A DNA stretch of 64,000 nucleotides, taken from Zhengitettix transpicula. Lineage: Eukaryota > Arthropoda > Insecta > Orthoptera > Tetrigidae. Location of the stretch: positions 8,003,001-8,067,000 of the forward strand of contig CM073593.1 in the NCBI GenBank assembly GCA_037074705.1, in the 5' to 3' direction. Below are positions 1 to 12,900 of the stretch, in pieces. The notes beneath the pieces were generated by a model, which saw nothing but the letters and a program-made list of their open reading frames with translations, did not search any database and was not told the origin of the DNA. The position numbers and the translations under genes are program-made. Numbering within the stretch: position 1 is the stretch's first letter; each line of letters starts with the position of its first letter.

Positions 1-383
1 TTGTCATTGGTAGTCTTGAGCTCTAATGATTTGAATCCACTTTAATTATTCACATAGTTTTCTAACTAGTTATTGTTGTTTACAATAGACAATATCCTTC
101 TAATTAGTAAAGAGCAGTGATGCTTGTTATGAAAATGCTATTTGTTTAGTCCATTGTACATAGACAATTTGGCTTTAGTATTAATGACTTATTCTTAATT
201 TTTATTCAATTGAAACTCCCTAAATGATTTGTTGCTAAATATTCTTAAATTGTGGAGAGACATTATTTTTCTTCTTCTCCTTGATTGGTTGAAATATTTC
301 TGGAATTATAAATGAAGATTTCTTATTTGAGAAATATATATGTGAGTAAGGATGTGACATTGTCAGAATAATTAAATCAATTA

Positions 384-656
384 GTATGGAAAGGAAAGAG
401 ATGGTGACCTGAAGTTGAAGCTTGGCATAGCCACTCAGGGCAGGAGGAAGTTCTTCAAATTTTCGGCAGCATCAGCCTCTTTCAGGAGAAAGAAGTTACA
501 CTCCACAGTTGGCTGGCACATGAAATGTAACTTCTATCTACTGATAAAGGAAGCTAACGCCTCCGAAAATTGGAAGAACATCCTCCTGTCCCGAGTGGCA
601 ACGCCAAGCTTCAATTTCAGGTATGCCACCATATTTATTTATTTCCTTTCCATACA
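384..656. mobile_element. Long foldback (inverted-repeat) element
   Basis: The two halves are reverse complements. The outer arm starts with gtatggaaaggaaa and ends with its complement. The inner arms, about 411-500 and 526-622, keep blocks such as gaagcttggc and ggaggaagttcttc. The spacer between arms is only about 25 bp. The 130-codon frame starting at 415 is a by-product of the arms, not a gene. No transposase or clear TSD is visible, so the class (MITE or other foldback) is open. Confidence 0.8.
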
Positions 657-680
657 AATTGTTTTAATTTTATCTTATTC

Positions 681-683
<3 letters not shown>

Positions 684-716
<33 letters not shown>
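684..716. repeat. (TA)n microsatellite
   Basis: Uninterrupted TA dinucleotide run of about 33 bp, just outside the right end of the foldback element. Confidence 0.95.
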
Positions 717-721
<5 letters not shown>

Positions 722-2080
722 TTCGAACTCTTGAGTCGAAGGCATGGCAACAGATAGAGCTTGTGTGCTTTTTACTGCTATCTCCCACCAATTTTCCTGT
801 ATCCTAACTATTTACAAATCTAAACTTCAACAGGAAAAAGTGACCAAGAGAATATAAATTTAATATTTTATACCAATTATTGAATATTGCAAAGCATAAT
901 GTGTCTAATGGTCATTTTTCCAATTAAAACTGGAAAATTGAGTATCAGGCTCGTGTCATGCTTTACATATATTCTTGGATTCTTTTTTTTTCACAATAAT
1001 TTCTGGAAGTGACTTTGGATACAATAAAATTATATAGCTAATATATAATTTCCACTAATAAGTAAACAAATGCAGGTCTTTTTTGCCTAGAGCAATCTGA
1101 GGAAGTCAGGTTTATATTTAATGAATATAAAACAATTAGGATATTTTGTGTCTCCTAATGTTTGTATATAAGAATTATTGTCTTCCTTTTTTTTGTTTTC
1201 TTTTGTGTAGTAAGAAAGATTTATATTGCTTATTAACTGAGAGATGTTGGAATGTTCTGAAGTAGTTGGTTCCAGTTTTCTTGCATTGTTTGATTTTTAT
1301 TGACACCTAGGTTTTAAATGTGTATTGTCTAAAAAATGTGGCTTTGGTTAATTCTACGTTATAATATAATTATAAATGATTATTTATTGGGTATGTCAGA
1401 GATGTCCCTATGTACTTTTAATGTCATAACTATTTGCTGGAATCTATGTGGTACTTTAAAATATGTTTTAATAATCATAATTAATTAATTTAATTGTTGA
1501 ATAGAGTATATGTTGGATTTGTCAAGTCCAGTGATATTTCCAGTGTTCTACACAAACACTTATTCACTTTTGGACATAATTCTTATTTTGTTTCAGAAGG
1601 CATACAAATATGACAAGTATTTAGTGTAAATCTGTTCGTAATTTATATGAATTTATTAACTTACTTTGTTATGGAACACAATGGAAGATTACCTATGTAA
1701 TGTATTACAAAAGCAAAGATTATAAATCTGTTTGGTTCTGAGTTGTTTGAAGCTGATCCATCCTAGTCAATAATAATTTCTGAAAGAGTCTTTTTGGCTA
1801 TAATAACCCTGCTCTAATCTAACAATTATTAATGATTTCTGGGTGAGTAAACTTGATTGGGATATTTGTTATAGTATCATTTATATTTTTAGATGAGTAA
1901 ATTTTTTAACTGAATTATTATGTGATCAACTAGCAATTACTCTTATGAACTAAAATTGTTCTAAATATAATTAAATAATTATATTTAAGATGTGCTGTTC
2001 TTTTAAATTGTTTCTAATTAAAATATATAATAATGCTCGTAATTTGCATAGATAAAATGATAATATAATACATTTGTTTA

Positions 2081-2280
2081 GAATATAATAATAAAGTAAA
2101 ATAGCCAAATGACAGACAAAATGATATGATATATAAATACCACATAACATTTCTGGAACCTTTTTTCCTTACTTCAGGTGATTAAACACAAGAGCCAGGA
2201 AAGTTTCCAGAAATGTGTGGCATTTATATCACCACTTCATTTTGTTTGTCATTTGGTTATTTTGTCTTATTGTTAATATT
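2081..2280. mobile_element. Foldback element, family A
   Basis: Terminal inverted repeats of about 75 bp: the left arm contains agccaaatgacagacaaaat, then ataaataccacat and atttctggaa. The right arm is the complement of all of these in reverse order. The centre, about 2168-2200, holds tcaggtgatta. The same taccacac block occurs at 8.4, 27.2, 32.3, 55.3 and 56.1 kb in this window, which defines the family. No coding capacity; non-autonomous. Confidence 0.85.
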
Positions 2281-2575
2281 AATTTGCATAGTTAGTTTAA
2301 TAACCAGCATGTTAGAGAACAAAGGCATTCCTGGAATAATTGATGCATAAACAGTTCTTGGGTTTGAACCTGGGTCAATGAAGAATCAAAACTCGATGTT
2401 CCATGACTTGGTTTCTCAGGAGTACTGATGAAGATGGCAGTGCAAGCAATGGAAACATTCCTTTTTTAATTCTTCAGTGACACAGGTGCAAATCTGAGTA
2501 CTATTTATAAACAATCATATTGTTTTCTGTGGTGCTATTATTTGTGCAAAAATAACAATAAATTTTAATAAAGCT

Positions 2576-2686
2576 TTCTCGGTCTTCTAACTGAGTAGAC
2601 AATTGTATAGAAGACGATGGCAGTGAATGTCATCGAAACGTTGCGAATACAATTTTATACTCGGTTAGAAGCCAGAGAAGTTTTTA
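2576..2686. mobile_element. Short foldback element with hammerhead-like core
   Basis: Arms cttctaactgagtagacaat (left) and its imperfect complement ending ctcggttagaag (right) flank a core at 2611-2645. In the core a 7-bp stem GATGGCA/TGTCATC (one G-T pair) with loop gtgaa is followed directly by GAAACG. This stem-then-GAAAC layout is shared with other foldbacks of the window. A related but arm-less copy of the core is at 2425-2456. Confidence 0.7.
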
Positions 2687-5390
2687 TTCATCTTTACACC
2701 AAGAAATATTACATTCTTTATTAACACTAAATTTGTAAAGAAATATAATTTGATATAAATGGTCAGTGTTTTTGAATATTTCTGTCTCACATAGCTAGTT
2801 GATACAAGTCAGCCATTCAGATATAACTTATCTTTAATTTGCTGAATATTTACATATACCTTACCTTATGCTATTGAACACTAAACTAACTTGTACAACA
2901 GATTATGCAGAAATGAATTGTGTTCTTTTATATTTAATTCTTCCATTGTAGAGAATATAGGTTAAATGACTCATTGCAAGTTAGAAACTACCTATCTTAA
3001 AATATATCAATTCCAGAAAACCAGAAGATTTTTCCATGTAAAGCTCTACATTTCTCAGTCCTGTTTAATAGAGTTTTCAATGTTTTATGTTGTGCAAATC
3101 TGAGTTGTAATTATATTAGATCTGAATTACTTATTCAGCATATTAATCTTCACCTCCTTTTCTATTTGGCTTCATATTTTGAGACCAGACCTTACTTGTA
3201 TACAATATTCACAACTTCCTCAAGCTTAAACAAATAATGTTATAATTATCTATAATAAATTTGGTTTTTTCAGTACATATATTTTTTGTGAATTGAGTTT
3301 TATTTTGTTTTGTGTGAATAAAATTAATATTTCTGAAGTTTGAGATAAATATAGAAGTGTAGCTGGTTTCTCTATAAAATGTTTTAGTAACAGTGTTGGA
3401 TAACACAAGGACATTAATAAGAACATTTTACATTCAAGTAATATAACTTTACAATTCCTTGGGATAAGCAGCATATCATCTATTGGTAAAATTTTAATTG
3501 ACACATTAATGATTATCAGGATATGAAAAAGAGGGTATGTGCAACCGAACATTATTGTTTAAAGAGAATTAAAATTAAAAGAAGACATGTCAGGAAAAGT
3601 TGGCATAGAAATGGATCAGGCTTATACAACTCAAAATCAAACATATCTTAGATACAAGATAAAGGATGAATTTTTGAATTTCAATTGTGTAAGAGTGTTT
3701 GATTCAGGACATTTCAATGACAGTCACCATACTCACTTGGCTATGATGACACTAATTTAAATTCAAACTGTGCAGGTTTCCCATATACAGTACTTCTTTA
3801 ATTGTAATGTGTAAAACAGATCCAGAAAAATAAGCATACATTTTTTAAAACAAATTATTAGATTGCAACAGTTAACTTTGAGTTTTGTGGAAAGTATAAT
3901 CTGCACGGTAATTTTATCTGCACATGCATCATCATCTACTACCATTATCAGAATAAAAATTTATCAAAACTTTATTTAGTTTCTGATAGTAATGACATTG
4001 AATAAGATGTTTTAGTAGCTTCTACGGTTTTCAGCAGAAAATCAATTCCTTTTGTCGTGCATCTAACCTGTTTTGGCTTATTTGAAGTTTGTAGGGTTAA
4101 AGTTCAAGTAATTTAATCTTGTCGAGTCATATTTTACCAGTTTAGGAATCAAAGCAAAATTATTTCCTGATTTGGTATTTGTTTATAATTTGGCTGCCTA
4201 AAGCCAATGTTAGCTTTGATTTGAAATGTGCCAGTGGTGTGTAAATATTTGAAATGTTGTTGATTAGGTTTTCCATTTTCTAGAATTTTTTCAGTGAAAA
4301 ATCTCACCTGATTTCCAAAATAGAATCCTTATAAAAATAAACGTAATAAAATTCATTATATTCCAGAGTTTGTTATCAATCAATTGTTGATGTGTGTATG
4401 AAATAGGTCTATTCCTTCAAAGAGTTATAGACTGGCTTGCCCAGTTCTTAATTAATCCATTCTCCTAAAGACAAACTGAGATTTTAATGTTTGAAATGTC
4501 ATATTATTCTTCATACTAGATTATAGAAATTTGAACAATAATATTTTAAAGAATTTTGGGCTTACAACAAGAAACTGTAGCTGTTCTCACTTGCCTTTGT
4601 CAAAAAATAAAATTATTAATAGCAGTGATAATGTATTGCTAATTATTTTTACCATTTACTATTACTAATGAGATTGAATGCCAGTGATTGTAATTTGCAA
4701 GTTATGTATATAATACATACATGTGTAAATTAAACAGAAATCTGCAAGTCATCATCCACAATGTTGACTAGAATTAAAAGCTCCATGAGTGTAATAGCCT
4801 GTACAGAGAATTAATTTGATGATTCATGACAATACACATAAATAATATATTTGTATGTTCTACCTCGTGTGCAATTTCGTTATCAAAGTATTCTTTATTC
4901 TATTAATTTTAGATACCATGTGACTCCATGTATGAAAATTTTTATCTAAAACAATTTCAAATTAAGTTATTGTGTAATGGCTTATCCTGATGTATGATTG
5001 AGAAATATTTAATATGCTGTATTTAGCAAATGAACTCATCAGCGAAAAAATAATATGAATCTGAAATCTATGATGAGTTTGATACATTGACCTGTGTATT
5101 GTGTAAATAAAACAACTTTTCATGCCTTCTGAAATAGTGTGTAAAAGTTATTGGAAACTTGAACGTCAAAAACAAAACAGTCCTGACCAAATTTTAAAAT
5201 TCCACACTCGCAATCTCTTGAAAGTGTACAATTTTTCATCTGCAATGATTGTAGATTTTTATCTACTGTCCTTGACACAAATTTCAACAATTATTATGCA
5301 ATCAGTTGAGATGATCTTTTGTGCATATGATAAAATGTTGGGAAAATAGAACTAATTTTATCAAACTTGTGATCCTTTCGTCTTTCGGAC

Positions 5391-8370
5391 GGATTCTCCA
5401 TCAAACCGATCCTCTCTTGTTTTGTGATGCAAAATTTTCAGAGTAATTAAAATAAATAATTTTATTGAGAAAATACTTTAATTTATGAATCACCGAAATA
5501 TTTTTAATTTCATTGTCAGAGCTACCAGATTTTTAAAATGATGTAATCGTGATATGGGAAAGTTTTATTTGGTAGTTAACCTCTTGAACCATACGATTGA
5601 GTGGCGCATAACGTTGGCAGCGCTTGTTCTGCCATCTGCCGTATTGTGCACCATCTGTCAGTTCAGCGTTGCTGTCCGATCGCCGTTTGTTCGGCTCCAT
5701 TTATTAAGACTCTGAAAATAGAAATGTTTTATAAACTTACCACAGAAAAAGAGAGGGTTGTATATGGCCATGTTTGTACCAAATCGGCAGACAGGCGAGA
5801 CGCATACGGAATACGAACGAAATCAGGCTTTGGACATATCGAGAGATGCGGGTGACAATAGGTCGTTGAAACGGAGCGTATTAATACTTTCATACACCTC
5901 TTAGAACTACAACATTAAGACCTTCAGGTGTTCGTAAACGAGCAACAAAAATTCCACACAGTCTGCAATATTTTAGGAAACTATGGCAAGGGAAGTATGG
6001 CCAGCCACACATTTGTATATCCCGGCGATACTTCGGCCACAGTGTAGCCAGAGCATTTCCCTCGTACACGTAGTACAATAATAATAGCCGAAAATGAAGT
6101 GCTTATTAGGCGCAGCATTAATTGTGATAAAAAAATTTCAAGTAATTAAAGAAGTGAAGAACCTGGATTCGACCTTATTTAAAAAAACTAGAAACACTTC
6201 ACAATTTAAGTAACGAATTAATTCTTGACAATTACTTATTTAAAAACTTCGCCAGAATGTCAAAGGGCGACTTTTAATATTTGCTTAAAAAATTGGACCT
6301 ATGATTGAGAAAAAGGACACGGTGATGACGAAAGTAATACCGATCACATCAAGATTGGCAATCAGCCTTTGATTCTTGGCGATAGGAGACTAGAAATCTT
6401 TGATATATTTATTCAGAGTTTCCAAGACTGTTCGATTTCACAGAGAAGATTTCACAGAGATTTTGCGAGAAGTATCCTTAGGTTTAATGGAAGGATTAAA
6501 TGAATTTATTAAAGTATGTACAGGCTAGGCCTCTTTATTGTAGAATATTAATTTTAAAGATTTGAATTTCACTCTTCTGATTATTATTTCAAGGATCTAA
6601 ACTTTGTAGACTTCTTCATAAAAAAAACTTATGGCAAACTTGTTGGCTATTGCTTGCCAACCATCTTTCTTCAATTAGCGATCTCCATCGACTTCATGAC
6701 CCATATTGATGGATGAGGTAACTTCATCTATAAATTCAATAGTTTTCTCGTTTGACCAATTCATAAGTGGAATTCTGAAAATTTTACGCAGAGAGAAAAG
6801 TGTAATATTAATTGATAACACAGCTGATAAACTACGGAAACCTGTAGGTGAGGGCTGGGAACTGTTGTGGCCCCGGCAATGTTATCGTATTTTCGACATA
6901 GGGCCAATGTCGCCGGCAGTACCGGTACTTAAAATGCTGGCAATACTGCCCCGCAAATATTGCCGGGTCATATGCATGTGTTGCCGAAAATATTTCTGGA
7001 TTTAGAGCAATATTACCGACCACATATTGCTGTAAAAAGTTGCTCCTTTACAGGCCCATTTAAGAGACCCTAGTGCTTTGGTACTTTATGGCTGTATGCT
7101 GGACTACACGTTTTTTCAAATGGACTCTGGACAAGGAAGAAATGCCTAATGGGACATTCACCTGGAAACAAGACTATGGTTACTTATGTGATTGTGAACA
7201 CTATTTTCCGAAAGAGAGAATAATGTGATCCTTATTCAGAACATGCCTCATTTGGTTTACCTTTCAAACCGCTGCCGCGTTTTTTGTAAGATACAAATTT
7301 ATTTTTATGTGAGTATATTTCTTAAAGGCTCTTTGTCCTTATTGCTGTTTTCATTGCGTGCCCTTGGTTTCGAAAGAAACTTTGTTAGTGATAATCTGCT
7401 CTGTAAATCTTGAAGGAGCGTCTTGTGTGAGATATACTGTGCGCTTCGTCCATCGATAGCGCGAAATATTTGCTGCTTTTAAAAAATACCCAATAGTGAC
7501 CAACTTCCATGAGAAAGAAGTGACGGACAACAAATTGTAGGAAACTAGATTGATAATTGGGCCCCGTGACGCATTGTGGTAACCTTGATTTGTTTTTTAC
7601 TTCCTCATTTTTCTATGTTATTCCTAGAATATATTTTCGAGTCTTAATAGAAAATTTGTTATCGTTAAAAGGGGATAAATTGTTCTAGATATTGATGGTC
7701 TTGAAACTCCACATTTATCGGTAAATTATTTCCCTTTTAATAATTTGATTTGAGACGCTTTTAAAAGTGAGTGAGTTCTTAATTTAGCTACATGTTTTCT
7801 CAGTCTACCTGGATCGTTTTTTGTTGAATATATTTTGATAAATACCTTAGCGAATCAGACCCTTTTTCATTAGTTATCATCATTGGTGCACTCAACCATC
7901 AATGAAGCTTCATGTCTTTGTAGAACCGAATTTCAAAATAGTGATTCGTAGTAACCACTATATTTTTCTATAAAATTTTGTAATCATATCACCTAGTATA
8001 CTTGCATAGGTTATTAAAGTTTTTTTACCTGTCGCTGTGGACCATGTCTTATATTCAATACCATACTCCATTGATTAATTGCGGAAGAACTTTTGCATTA
8101 TATTATACTTCCTTCTCTTATTAAGTTAAAAATATATATGTAGTGAGTATTGATGACGTCTTTACCTACCTAATGTGCACATAGAAGCGAAGGAAAAAAT
8201 TAATGAACTGAATGTGGAATTTGAAACCATTTCCTATCCCCAAATATTTTTATCATTTTTGCAAGCTTTATTCTGAAACATGTACCGTAATAGGAATTGT
8301 TACTTAGCATTGTCAGCTTCCGTATTGTCCTTTTACCAGTCGTGAAATACAGCGTTGACGAAGGTAGTTT
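5391..8370. other. Intergenic or intronic stretch, no gene seen
   Basis: CG dinucleotides are common again from about 5385. Open frames here (for example 5601-5855 and 6706-7005) show no recognisable domain and no exon-like boundaries. The only structure I see is the word repetition at 6865-7030, listed separately. Confidence 0.5.
6865..7030. repeat. Degenerate GCCGGCAATATTGCC-word cluster
   Basis: Variants of one partly palindromic word (ggcaatgttatc, gccggcagtacc, gctggcaatactgcc, attgccggg, gttgccgaa) recur at irregular 20-45 bp steps on both strands. It may be an old short tandem repeat or the decayed end of a transposon. Confidence 0.4.
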
Positions 8371-8505
8371 CATAATAAGAAAAATACCCAAATACAGACA
8401 AAACAGGTTATGATATAAATACCACACGAAACATTGTTTCTTTCTTCAGGTGCTAAGAAAACTAAAAACACGAGAGTCTAGACCGACACAACCGCACAAA
8501 AACCA
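8371..8505 (+). mobile_element. Family A foldback, left arm only
   Basis: Carries the family A left arm: ataagaaaaatacccaaa, then gatataaataccacac, then tttctttcttcaggtg, followed by agagtctag and acacaaccgcacaaa as in the 27.3 and 55.3 kb copies. No complementary right arm follows, so this is a solo arm or a truncated copy. Confidence 0.65.
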
Positions 8506-8846
8506 ATGGTATTGCCCATTGTAATTTGGTTTTACTAATCGTCTGTGTCACACATGAATTGGAGTAAACGTGTCGGTTTTTCAATAATCAGTAGTGGGGG
8601 TTTGACCTAGTAGGATTCGTAATTTTTGTTTCCGACAAGAAAGAACACGGAGAAGCAGTAATGATCAGTTAGAAGGATGATGTACGTCTTTTCTTGAAAT
8701 TTTTAGGAGCGGAAGACGCTGTCTTCGTTAATTATACTCTTCAGATACGCCTAGGTCTAGGGGGATTGATGCGGCAGCAGCATTTTGTTAAGTGTGATTT
8801 TAAGGCATACAAGTACATCGTATTAGATATAAACTTGCATGTTAAA

Positions 8847-8952
8847 CTTTTTATTGTATGAATAGTTTCAAACCCAAAATGTGTCCTCAGAATATTCACA
8901 ACTTCGTTATCGTGAGGACATATTTTGGGTTGAAACTACTCATACAATAAAG
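8847..8952. repeat. Near-perfect hairpin, about 40-bp arms
   Basis: Left arm 8847-8889 and right arm 8913-8952 are reverse complements with only a few mismatches (for example attgtatgaatag against ctactcatacaat). The loop is about 23 bp. No family A or retroposon words. It could be a small foldback element; no TSD is clear. Confidence 0.8.
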
Positions 8953-9557
8953 TCTCAATTATTCAGTTAATACACGTTTTATTTATTTGACTTTTCGAAA
9001 CTTTTTGTCCGAAAGGTAGGAACGCGGAATATTTTATGGATACCATGTGGACGCCTGAACGTCGATATGACGTAACTGTAAAGATAGTGTTCCGTTGTGC
9101 TTGTGAAAGTGCGAGTCCTGGGATTTCTTATATTGTGCTCCTATGGTCAACGTGTGGCCTTTGAGACATTATTGAGTGGGATCCGACGCCCACGCCTCAG
9201 TCGACTGTGTCTGCTGCTCGCCTTGAGGAACGGATCGACGCTCGTCTAAAAATTATTCTAGAGTATTAACGTAATTTCAACATACCCCATCAATTATTGA
9301 CCGGAAACTACCGACTGTGATCTGAGCGCATTTTCTATCATCCTTAATCAAAGCATAGATGGGACCTAGTAAGTGAACCGAGCGCTGACTGCATCTTCGC
9401 AGTGACGACGGAACTCTCCCAAGCTTTAAAAGTCTGACGAATGTCTTACATACTTTGATATATAAACATGACTGTATAGAGCCATGAAAGGAACGACGGG
9501 TAAGATTGTACTGTGGTTGTATGGAGTACATTTTTTGCTAAGCAGCATACTTGTTAG

Positions 9558-9975
9558 TAGAGGAAGGTAGCCAAGGGTTACTAGGGCTTCCGGGCTGTAG
9601 ACATTCGCCTGAAAGTAATGCTAGACAAATCCTAGAAAACCTGCATTATGTAGGTCGTGCTCTTGGTACTTGTTACACGCTCTTCCGATGGCGGGAGAGG
9701 GATTTGCTGTGAGGTCTCTGCATTCCCTTCTGTGTGCTCGACCAGTTTAGGAGGCAGCTGGCCGACTATTCCAATGGGAATAAAATACAACTCTTATCGT
9801 ATGCGCAAGGTCTGCGATCCTGGAACATACACCTCTCAAAACAGGCCTCGGTGCCTCGACTCGTGGGAACCTTAGTTCAAAAGCAGAGAGAGAAGAAGGG
9901 ATCCCCAAAGGTAGCCCTCTCCGTCTTTCATTAAAGGTTCTACCTGCGAGAGCTAACAACAGCTCTCACAGGATT
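9558..9975 (-). mobile_element. Retroposon family R copy, tail missing
   Basis: Minus-strand copy of the family also seen at 21.1, 26.4, 26.7, 34.7 and 51.0 kb. It keeps the blocks ggcagctgg, cctctcaaaacagg and the 5' hairpin word cctgcgagag (near 9943). It is flanked by tacttgttag at 9548-9557 and again at 9976-9985, a 10-bp TSD. The last ~100 bp of the family, including ttgcccta and poly(A), are absent at the low-coordinate end, which stops at ggaaggtagccaaggg plus a few bases. Short open frames here are shared with other copies and are not host genes. Confidence 0.8.
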
Positions 9976-9985
9976 TACTTGTTAG

Positions 9986-12900
9986 AAGCATACCTGAGAT
10001 TTGCAAGTGTTTAATGGACGTTGTACGTAATTCCGAATGTAAGCTACCAACGCTCGTGTTAGAGCTCACGACTCTGGAAATTTAGGATCCGAAGAAATAT
10101 GTAAGATGACATCACGCGGAAGATCTATTATTATTTATTATTGTAGCTAAGTAAGCTGGATTAGATTGAAGAAGGAAGAATAAGGTTTCCTTGGTTCCCA
10201 TTGGTCGAGAGGTAAAGATGAAAGGGTAAGCTGTGGAGGAATACAACAATACGAAGAGCGTGAAGCTGAAAATAAACTGTACATACACGTTGAAATTGTT
10301 AAAATGAGATGTAAGGAACGAATAAGCCGAACATCAGAAAACTTTGAGGGTGGTGAATATTGTCGCATTTGATAGTCCGCAAGTGTCTGTGCTGTCGACC
10401 TCGCCTGCTAAGTTGCGGACCGGAGTTCGAGTCTCCACTACTACTAAAATTTTGTTGTATTTTTGTTTGTTTAGTTTACTTTCTAGAATCTACTGATTCC
10501 AGAATAATCGATTGTTGTATTACTTCTGTATGACCTCGAAGAACAGGTAGTTCAATTGGAGCTTGCGTACAGTGCGTTGTCTGCAATGAACGCCATCAGT
10601 CTTGTATTATTTCGTTGGCTGTCTTCGGATCCTACAAATCACCCACTATGTGACAGAATACTGTACTGGTTGAACACAGACCACGCCAACAATATTTTTG
10701 TTAATTTCGCATGAACGCATATGAGAGTCTTCGTGGGCACATTACTGGATTCGTTTCGGTCGCTCGTGATACGCCGGCCCAGAATGAAATAACGACTGCG
10801 GAGATCAGCTATGTTTGTTTTACTCTCGAGTGACCGAACACATAAATGCCTTTAAGGAGAGCGGCGGAAGAGTACGAAAAGGAAGGCGACATGCGCGCCG
10901 AAGCAGAACGCACGCCGGAAATGTTAAATATCGCACCGCCTACATGGTACCTGCACTTCCTGCCGTCCAAGACGCGTACCAACGGTCTGAGGCATACCAA
11001 TGACAGAAAAGATTCATCCTCACGTACGAAATATCGTCTTGAAATGCTATCCTCAAACATACAGATTATATTTGTATTGATCGTAAAGTGAAGTGAGGTT
11101 GTAAGATTGTTGCGTGTAGTGAGAAGCTGTCTGCGAGGGAGACTGTGGAATGCAGCGTAGTAGTTGGACTCTTGGGTTCAAGGTCGCTGCGAAAACTCGA
11201 GATGACAAGCTTCTGAATTACAGTACTTCGTAATATACACGGAAAGGCCAACACTGAACTGTAAATAGCACATTGGAATGCCTGACCAGTACAAGTTTAA
11301 TTTTTACATATTCATTCACAAAAATAACTTTAAACGCTCAAATATTCTAGTGTGCTATATTTAATTTGAAAATAATATCTTATTGCTCGCAGTTTGTATG
11401 ATTCGACCTTTCGCTCAAGAGATAAGATTTTACATCCTTGAAATATAAAATATTTATATATTATTATATACTGTAATAATTAACAAGATGGTCTTAATAG
11501 AAATTAAATAAAAAAATTAAGATTAACAAAATTATTGTTGATAATTACACATTATATGCCCTGCTTTACACGCCGAATTCCATCAATTTAACAAACAAAT
11601 ATTTCAATTTTTTATTTTATTAATTCGTGGCGTTCTATGAAAATATAGCTTTATAATTTTACAATCAATTACGTTGAATTTCTCATTATCTCAGGGTCAC
11701 CACTGGGTTTGATAGGAAGAACAAATACAATGAACTAAAATATTAACAATCCAAACTCATTTAAGTTAACGGAATACAATATTAAATACAAAAAGTTAAA
11801 GAAAACGAATGAAAAGAAAAACGCGAACGAAATCTGACTATACCCTTTAATTATCGTTTACAGTTATTAATAATTGTTTTGTATCCACGACAGAGCTACT
11901 GGTACCAGTTCGGACTCTTGTATCTTGACAGCACCCACTAAACAGGCCATTATACACTGATTCTACTCATTGTATTTTGAACACACGGTAGTTGCTCTGG
12001 ATCTCTGCTATCCTGGAACCTGGATTAGCTCACCCTCAGCCCGTTGCCGGACGTAGATCTCCTCAAAGTCTCTCTATGCGAAAATTAGTTCAGTTTGTGA
12101 AGCAAAACTTCTGCTTCCAAATTGCGATTTTTATGAGTCTCTCCGTCAAACTGTTTACGTGCGTTTTATGTAAACTATTATATCTCGCCGTTGGACTTCC
12201 TAGATAGCCCTATTCATAATTCTGGATCCGCAGACTTTTACTGTTTTTATTTCTCTATGTGGACCAAACTACCATGTCCCAGTTCTCGACGCAGACTTTT
12301 TCGTTTCGCGTCTTGTCGCAGACTGTGTTCTCTAAGCGCGCGGTTTCCAGTCTCGATTGTTAACAAAGAAAAACCAGTCTTGTTTGTCGTCTTTAAGCAC
12401 CCGTACCGCCAACAATTAAATTATATTAAAAACAATAGCATGTTTAATTGGTATTACAATATATTATATAAAATATTTATATACATAAATGTAGAAACTT
12501 GAACTACAATTTGACTTTCACTTTCTGCTTGTAAAAAGTGAAAAGGTAAAGTACATTACTGTGCACAACTTTTACGAAATTAAAAATAACAGGTCTAAAC
12601 GTACACGTGTTTTGTCTTTCTAATACAAAGGAGAAACGTGTCCCTCGACAGTGCGCTATTCCAGCGACATCACTTCAAATTGCCTGGCACAGTGTTTTTC
12701 TTGAGCTTTTCGTACTTCGATTGCAGTCAATGTGCTCTTAATTATTTCGTTTACAGTTTTGTTATAGTGACCAGCTGTTTGATTTACTTGAGTCAGTCGT
12801 TATCTATGTAAGGGTCCTTTCGTTAATCTACCAGAAATATCTGGAGGACTACTTAGAAACGTATAAAATATTCGAGTTAAACGGATACGTAATAGTTGTA

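Larger units (their letters stand above)
1..5390. other. AT-rich, CpG-depleted block without recognisable genes
   Basis: Roughly 30% GC with only about 25-30 CG dinucleotides counted by eye over 5.4 kb, several-fold below what base composition predicts. TG and CA are common. The CG content rises abruptly near 5385. No frame has coding-like codon use; the longest frame (415-807) runs through a foldback element. In insects such depletion usually marks germline-methylated, transcribed gene bodies, so this may be intron or long UTR of a gene outside the window. That reading is inference. The foldbacks at 384, 2081 and 2576 lie inside it. Confidence 0.5.

Noticed and set aside
415..807. 130-codon open frame
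   Set aside because: Runs through both arms of a foldback element and a TA microsatellite; no protein-like conservation.
10846..11060. Open frame with GC-rich codons (AAEEYEKEGDMRAEAER...) as a possible exon
   Set aside because: Codon pattern is suggestive, but no clear acceptor or donor, no recognised domain, and the opposite strand is equally open.
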